Shown: in pieces, positions 60,068 to 64,000 of the stretch
Position numbering within the stretch: the first letter of the stretch is position 1
How the letters are laid out: each line of letters starts with the position of its first letter
Program-made: the position numbers and the translations under genes
The notes under the pieces: generated by a model
Database searches by the model: none
The model's input: only the letters and a program-made list of their open reading frames with translations
Told to the model about the DNA's origin: nothing
Assembly (NCBI RefSeq): GCF_035573695.1
Contig: NZ_CP121694.1
Location: 2,766,501-2,830,500, forward strand
DNA: 64,000 nucleotides
DNA from: Metallumcola ferriviriculae
Lineage (GTDB): Bacteria > Bacillota > JADQBR01
Direction: 5' to 3'

Positions 60068-61809
60068 TGGTTGGGGCGACGGCCCCGAGTTCTTTTTTCT
60101 TTGCCGATATATTTTTTCATTTTCCTCACCACAGTGGACTGATTGACATCAAGTATTTCCGCCATCTTGTAAGTATTGTTGTATCGGTCGAATGTCTTGG
60201 TTATTAACTGGCGCTCCAGTTCTTCTGTGGCTTCCTTCAGGGAACAAATGTCTAAAAGATATACCCGGTTGCTGACGCTGGTGCTGGTGTTGATAATGTA
60301 ATCGGGCAGGTGCTGGGGCTCGATGGTGCCGGCATCGATAGTTACCACCAATCGCTCAATGATGTTCTCCACTTCCCGGACATTTCCTTTCCACTGGCAG
60401 TTGGTCATCAGTTCCAGTGCTTCCGGAGACAATTTCTTATTAATTTCATACTTGGCGTTAAACCGGGCCAAGAAATGATGAATCAGAGGCGGAATGTCCT
60501 TACGCCGGTGGCGCAGGGGCGGTATCACTACCGGGATAACATTTAATCGATAATAAAGGTCTTCCCGAAAGGTTCCCTCTTTGACCATCTTTTGGATATC
60601 TCGATTGGTCGCGGCAATGAGGCGGATATCCACAGAAATGCCGTCGGCAGCACCTACCCGCATTACTTCTCTTTCCTGGATAACCCGCAGCAGCTTTACC
60701 TGCAGGTTGAGCGGCAGCTCTGCTACCTCATCAAGAAGCAAGGTGCCACCGTTGGCCATCTCGATCAAGCCTTTTTTTCCTTCTTTCCGTGCCCCGGTAA
60801 AAGCACCAGGCTCATAACCAAAAAGTTCTGACTCCAACAGATTTTCCGGAATAGCGCCACAGTTGATGGTAATAAACGGTCCCTCAATGCGCGGGCTCAT
60901 GTCGTGAATGCGTTTGGCCACCACTCCTTTACCCACGCCTGATTCGCCCATGAGCAGCACAGTAGATTCTACATGGGCAACTCGGCTGATCAACTCCAGT
61001 ATCTGCTTCATCTGCTCGCTTTCAGCTACCACTGTCAGAGAACGGTTTTGTTTGTCCTTCATCTGGATTATCTGATTGCGGTAGGTTTCCGCCAGCCGCT
61101 CGGTATCCTGAAGCTTCTGCCGCAGATTAGTGAGCTCGGTGACATCCCGGGAATTGACCACCACCCGGATAATCTCCCCATTATCATCAAAGACCGGGTT
61201 TGCGGTAACTATCAACTGTTTGCCGGCTTTGGTCTTTTGAGGGATAGTGATACGCCGCTTTTCCTTCAAAACCATGCTGACAACGGAGGGGCTGAAATAA
61301 CCCTGTTTTTCCAAATCACCAACATTTTTGCCCACCATCTCTTCGGTTTTGACGCCGTAATAGCTTTCTCCCATCTTATTAATGCGGGTAGTGTATCCCC
61401 GACCATCGGTAACAAAAATCTCATCATACGAGGCATCAAATACTGCTTCCAGCTCATTTTTTAAAGACCTGACCTGCGTCAGTTCCTGGGATAAAGACTC
61501 CAAATCGGTGATATCTTGAAATACCGACACTGCACCGGCTATTTTGCCAGCGCCATCATAAACCGGGGTTCGATTTACCACCAGAGTTCGATTATCTATT
61601 ACCTGTTCCTGGCTCACTTGAGACTCCCGGGTGGCCAGAACCTGAATCAAATCGCTGTCCGGCAGCACTTCATCAATGCGACAGCCTACCACACCTTCTC
61701 GATCTATGCCCAGAAGGTGCTGCGCGGTTAGATTAAGGTATTTTATCCGACCCTGGGTATCAATCATCAGTATGCCGTTATGAATGGAGTCTAGTAGTGC
61801 CTGCTGCAT
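60058..61809 (-). CDS. sigma-54-dependent activator with two PAS domains
   Basis: 583 residues. PAS 1 (about 1-115: ALLDSIHNGILMIDTQGRIK), PAS 2 (about 120-235: AVFDASYDEIFVTDGRGYTT, VVNSRDVTELTNLRQKLQD), AAA+ (about 255-490: LLMGESGVGKGVVAKRIHDM, GAFTGARKEGKKGLIEMANG, LRVIQEREVMRVGAADGISV) and Fis-type HTH (TYKMAEILDVNQSTVVRKMK) with a basic tail KEKRTRGRRPNQIT. The ATG 61809 is chosen because ACAGGAGG stands 6-7 bases upstream; the frame is open 55 codons further. It likely controls AOR, gdhA and/or the amino-acid permease and aminotransferase around it. Confidence 0.95.
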   Translation of the reverse strand: MQQALLDSIHNGILMIDTQGRIKYLNLTAQHLLGIDREGVVGCRIDEVLPDSDLIQVLATRESQVSQEQVIDNRTLVVNRTPVYDGAGKIAGAVSVFQDITDLESLSQELTQVRSLKNELEAVFDASYDEIFVTDGRGYTTRINKMGESYYGVKTEEMVGKNVGDLEKQGYFSPSVVSMVLKEKRRITIPQKTKAGKQLIVTANPVFDDNGEIIRVVVNSRDVTELTNLRQKLQDTERLAETYRNQIIQMKDKQNRSLTVVAESEQMKQILELISRVAHVESTVLLMGESGVGKGVVAKRIHDMSPRIEGPFITINCGAIPENLLESELFGYEPGAFTGARKEGKKGLIEMANGGTLLLDEVAELPLNLQVKLLRVIQEREVMRVGAADGISVDIRLIAATNRDIQKMVKEGTFREDLYYRLNVIPVVIPPLRHRRKDIPPLIHHFLARFNAKYEINKKLSPEALELMTNCQWKGNVREVENIIERLVVTIDAGTIEPQHLPDYIINTSTSVSNRVYLLDICSLKEATEELERQLITKTFDRYNNTYKMAEILDVNQSTVVRKMKKYIGKEKRTRGRRPNQIT

Positions 61810-62075
61810 TTTTTGCCTCCTGTCACGGGCCTCTCTGCCCCGATATTCCCATCCGAATGCTTGACTGCATTTAATCGTCAGCCGAAGCCGTTGCTGCCAT
61901 TTTTCCAATCTAGGCGCCGCTGCGCATTTGAAGGACAAATGCACACTTAATTTATTATCCATGCGCCAACGCATCCAACTAGCAAAGAGAAGTGGGAGTA
62001 TAGAACTCCCAAATAATGCGGCTAGGCAATAATTATCGGCTAAATGTTTAACTAATTACTATTACTAGACTATTA

Positions 62076-63485
62076 CTAGCAATCTAATTTTAATTTTTCA
62101 ACCATTATATCACGGGTGGCTGTCTTACCGTAGCTGCTTCGGGCACGAACCCAGAAAATCAGTCCCACCAGTGCCCAACCACCGGCGATAGCCCATTCAT
62201 ATGGCCACACCAGGGCTGCTGGCATTCCCGGCAAATATAGCAGTACAAACATTAAAGAAAGAAGCGACGCACCTACTCCTACCACCTTACCGTAAGATAC
62301 CGTGAAGGGGCGCTCCATTTCAGGTTCCTTATATCTCAAGACAAGGAAGGACACGGATACCAAAAGGTATGCCAGTACAATACTCAATCCGCCTGCATCA
62401 ACAAGCCAGACCAACATCTTACGCCCGAAAAATGGCGCTATTGAAGAAAGAAGACCAATCATCAATATGGCATTAGTGGGCGTCTTAAACTTAGGATGCA
62501 GTTTGCCCAAGAAACCGGGCAGCATCTTGGCTTCAGCCATGGCATAGATAGCCCGGCTGCCGCCCACATAAAAGGCGTTCCAACTGGTAAGAATACCGCC
62601 AATACCGCCAAGCACCATAATCTTGCCCCAAAACGGCGAACCAAAGACTGCGGCCATGGAATCAGCAGTAGCCAAACTGGTTTCTGCCAGCTGAGAAGCG
62701 GTCAGTGCCCTAGATACGCCAAGGATAATCAGGATATACCAAGCAGCAGCTAATATTACCGATAAAATTAACAGTTTACCAATCATATTATATGGCAGGT
62801 CAATTTCTTCTGCTGCCTGGGGAATAACATCAAAACCCACGAACATAAAAGGTGTCATTATTACCACGGCGAAAATTCCTTTGGCGCCGCCAAACAGCAG
62901 TGGCTGCATATGGGCTGTACTGCCGTTAACGAAACCACCGGTAATGAACAAAAGGCCTACTACTCCGATAATTAAAGTAAACACCAACTGAACAAAGGCA
63001 GCCATCTTAACACCGATATAATTAACATAAGTCATTAATAATGATCCGGCTACACCAACTAATGCCCAGGTCAGATATACGTCCCAGCCGGCAATGTTCC
63101 ACAAAAATACTTTTTGATAATTCGGAACCAAGTAATCTACTACCGTTGGCAGGGCCACCGCTTCGAATGCTACCACCGAAACGTAACCCAGAATAATCGC
63201 CCAGGTAGCCACAAAAGACCAGTTAGCACCCAAGCCGCGGAAGGTGAAGACATGCTCCCCCCCGACAAATGGCATTGCTGCGGTTAGTTCAGAGTAAGTC
63301 AATCCTACTAGAGCCACCATTAGTCCGCCGATGGCAAAAGCAATCATTGCACCCACTGAACCAGCAGTTTTAACCCAAGTACCAGCCAGTACCACCCAAC
63401 CCCAGCCAATCATAGCACCGAAAGCAAGCACCAAAACATCTTTACGAGACAACACCCTTACTAATTGGTTATCATTTTCATGCAA
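62076..63485 (-). CDS. APC-superfamily amino acid permease
   Basis: 469 residues with 12 predicted helices: VLVLAFGAMIGWGWVVLAGT (the Gly-rich TM1 break of the APC fold), ALVGLTYSELTAAMPFVGGE, MTPFMFVGFDVIPQAAEEID (TM6), GGIGGILTSWNAFYVGGSRA. It imports an amino acid or GABA-like compound by proton or ion coupling; the aminotransferase upstream suggests GABA or a related omega-amino acid. The frame opens at 63503, but GAGGAGG lies 9 bases before the TTG at 63485-63483, taken as the start. Confidence 0.9.
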   Translation of the reverse strand: MHENDNQLVRVLSRKDVLVLAFGAMIGWGWVVLAGTWVKTAGSVGAMIAFAIGGLMVALVGLTYSELTAAMPFVGGEHVFTFRGLGANWSFVATWAIILGYVSVVAFEAVALPTVVDYLVPNYQKVFLWNIAGWDVYLTWALVGVAGSLLMTYVNYIGVKMAAFVQLVFTLIIGVVGLLFITGGFVNGSTAHMQPLLFGGAKGIFAVVIMTPFMFVGFDVIPQAAEEIDLPYNMIGKLLILSVILAAAWYILIILGVSRALTASQLAETSLATADSMAAVFGSPFWGKIMVLGGIGGILTSWNAFYVGGSRAIYAMAEAKMLPGFLGKLHPKFKTPTNAILMIGLLSSIAPFFGRKMLVWLVDAGGLSIVLAYLLVSVSFLVLRYKEPEMERPFTVSYGKVVGVGASLLSLMFVLLYLPGMPAALVWPYEWAIAGGWALVGLIFWVRARSSYGKTATRDIMVEKLKLDC

Positions 63486-63586
63486 ATCTACCAACCTCCT
63501 CAAATGATGAATTTCTTATCTGTCTATGTCTATCTATTTAGAATATTTTTACAAATGCAGTGCCGGTTTGCTTACTTGAGCCCGGC

Positions 63587-63610
63587 ATCGGGGGTGGCTA
63601 ACCACCCCCT
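63587..63610. terminator. hairpin between aminotransferase and permease genes
   Basis: GGGGGTGG and CCACCCCC with a 4-base loop; no T run. It probably marks the end of the aminotransferase transcript or a processing site. Confidence 0.5.
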
Positions 63611-63678
63611 GCCTAGCCAGCTGCAAAATGCAAAATATCTTGTGCGGACGATTTAGCCGCCAGCTACTGCATTAACCT

Positions 63679-64000
63679 TTAGGCGTTTATCTGAAAAGCT
63701 TTTTCCAGAATATCCAATCCTTCATCCACTTGGTCGTCAGTAATCACCAGCGGCGTAAGGAAGCGAATTACGTTGCCATAAATACCGGCAGTCATGGTAA
63801 TTAAGCCGTTTTCATAGCAGGTCTGAGCAATCTTACCGGTGAGCTCTTTGTCCGGTTCCTTAGTGGCACGGTCCTTAACCAATTCAATGGCCACCATCGC
63901 TCCGAGACCCCGAACATCACCAATAGCCGGGTATTTTTCCTGCATCTGTCTTAGGCGCCCCATCATGCGTTCACCAATTGCAGTTGAACGCTGTATAAGT
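63679..64000 (-). CDS. class III aminotransferase, C-terminal part (GABA aminotransferase type; runs off window end)
   Basis: The last ~106 residues of a PLP aminotransferase: LIQRSTAIGERMMGRLRQMQ, KYPAIGDVRGLGAMVAIELV, CYENGLITMTAGIYGNVIRF, LTPLVITDDQVDEGLDILEK. The DVRGLGAMVAIE and GNVIRFLTPL blocks match 4-aminobutyrate aminotransferases (GabT). The reading frame continues without a break to base 64000; the active-site lysine is outside the window. With the permease, AOR and GDH it suggests a GABA or omega-amino acid catabolic cluster. Confidence 0.88.
   Translation of the reverse strand, partial: LIQRSTAIGERMMGRLRQMQEKYPAIGDVRGLGAMVAIELVKDRATKEPDKELTGKIAQTCYENGLITMTAGIYGNVIRFLTPLVITDDQVDEGLDILEKAFQINA

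Noticed and set aside
63550-63565. possible sigma-54 promoter before the amino acid permease (CGGCACTGCATTTGTA)
   Set aside because: The -12 element has GT instead of the nearly invariant GC; too weak to call.

Overview
The window looks like chromosome of an anaerobic, spore-forming Firmicute of the Desulfotomaculum/Pelotomaculum type (Peptococcaceae-like). This is inferred from a Spo0E-type phosphatase, a menaquinone (futalosine-route) cluster, a tungsten aldehyde:ferredoxin oxidoreductase, a sodium-pumping glutaconyl-CoA decarboxylase, an ADP-forming acyl-CoA synthetase, strong AGGAGG ribosome binding sites and frequent TTG starts. No rRNA, tRNA or CRISPR was seen. Nearly all genes lie on the minus strand.

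Layout. 0-4 kb: MFS transporter fragment, 3-hydroxybutyryl-CoA dehydrogenase, a small four-Cys protein, and 4-hydroxybutyryl-CoA dehydratase with all four Fe-S ligands visible. 4-9.4 kb: FapA/DUF342 protein, Spo0E-like protein and two HD-GYP proteins, one fused to a LuxR output domain. 9.7-14.7 kb: a REP-associated transposase (RAYT) flanked by an inverted pair of 45-bp palindromes, Na/Pi transporter and PhoU, then a 220-bp exact tandem duplication ahead of a NifX/NifB-type protein and a DUF134 regulator. 14.7-20.3 kb: menaquinone genes (mqnA, UbiA, UbiD, a prenyl synthase relative without its Asp-rich motifs), a Gln-rich low-complexity protein and speD. 20.4-28.2 kb: membrane phosphatase-like protein, glycosyltransferase, class III aminotransferase, NarL-type two-component pair, thioesterase. 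28.5-36.6 kb: crotonase-family protein, glutaryl-CoA dehydrogenase and glutaconyl-CoA decarboxylase, preceded by a CBS-PAS sigma-54 activator. 37-42.2 kb: CoA transferase, ADP-forming acyl-CoA synthetase, permease. 42.2-43.8 kb: a mobile-element graveyard. 43.8-52 kb: liv-type ABC transporter with three amide/carbamoyl hydrolases. 52.2-54.1 kb: an IS1182-like element, inserted between that operon and its probable divergent sigma-54 activator. 55.6-64 kb: PNPOx-like protein, glutamate dehydrogenase, AOR, a third sigma-54 activator, amino-acid permease, and the end of a GABA-type aminotransferase.

Function. Glutaryl-CoA (from aromatics or dicarboxylates) can be oxidised to glutaconyl-CoA and decarboxylated to crotonyl-CoA with Na+ export. 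4-Hydroxybutyryl-CoA enters at the same crotonyl-CoA node, and Hbd works just downstream of it. Aminotransferases, glutamate dehydrogenase, AOR and acyl-CoA synthetase fit amino-acid or GABA fermentation. Six operons carry -24/-12 promoters, and three sigma-54 activators lie in the window, so catabolism appears to be wired through sigma-54.

The most unusual structure is a dispersed palindrome family: nine full 45-bp copies plus deletion and fragment forms. It surrounds one RAYT gene, and copies repeatedly supply the stop codon of the preceding gene.
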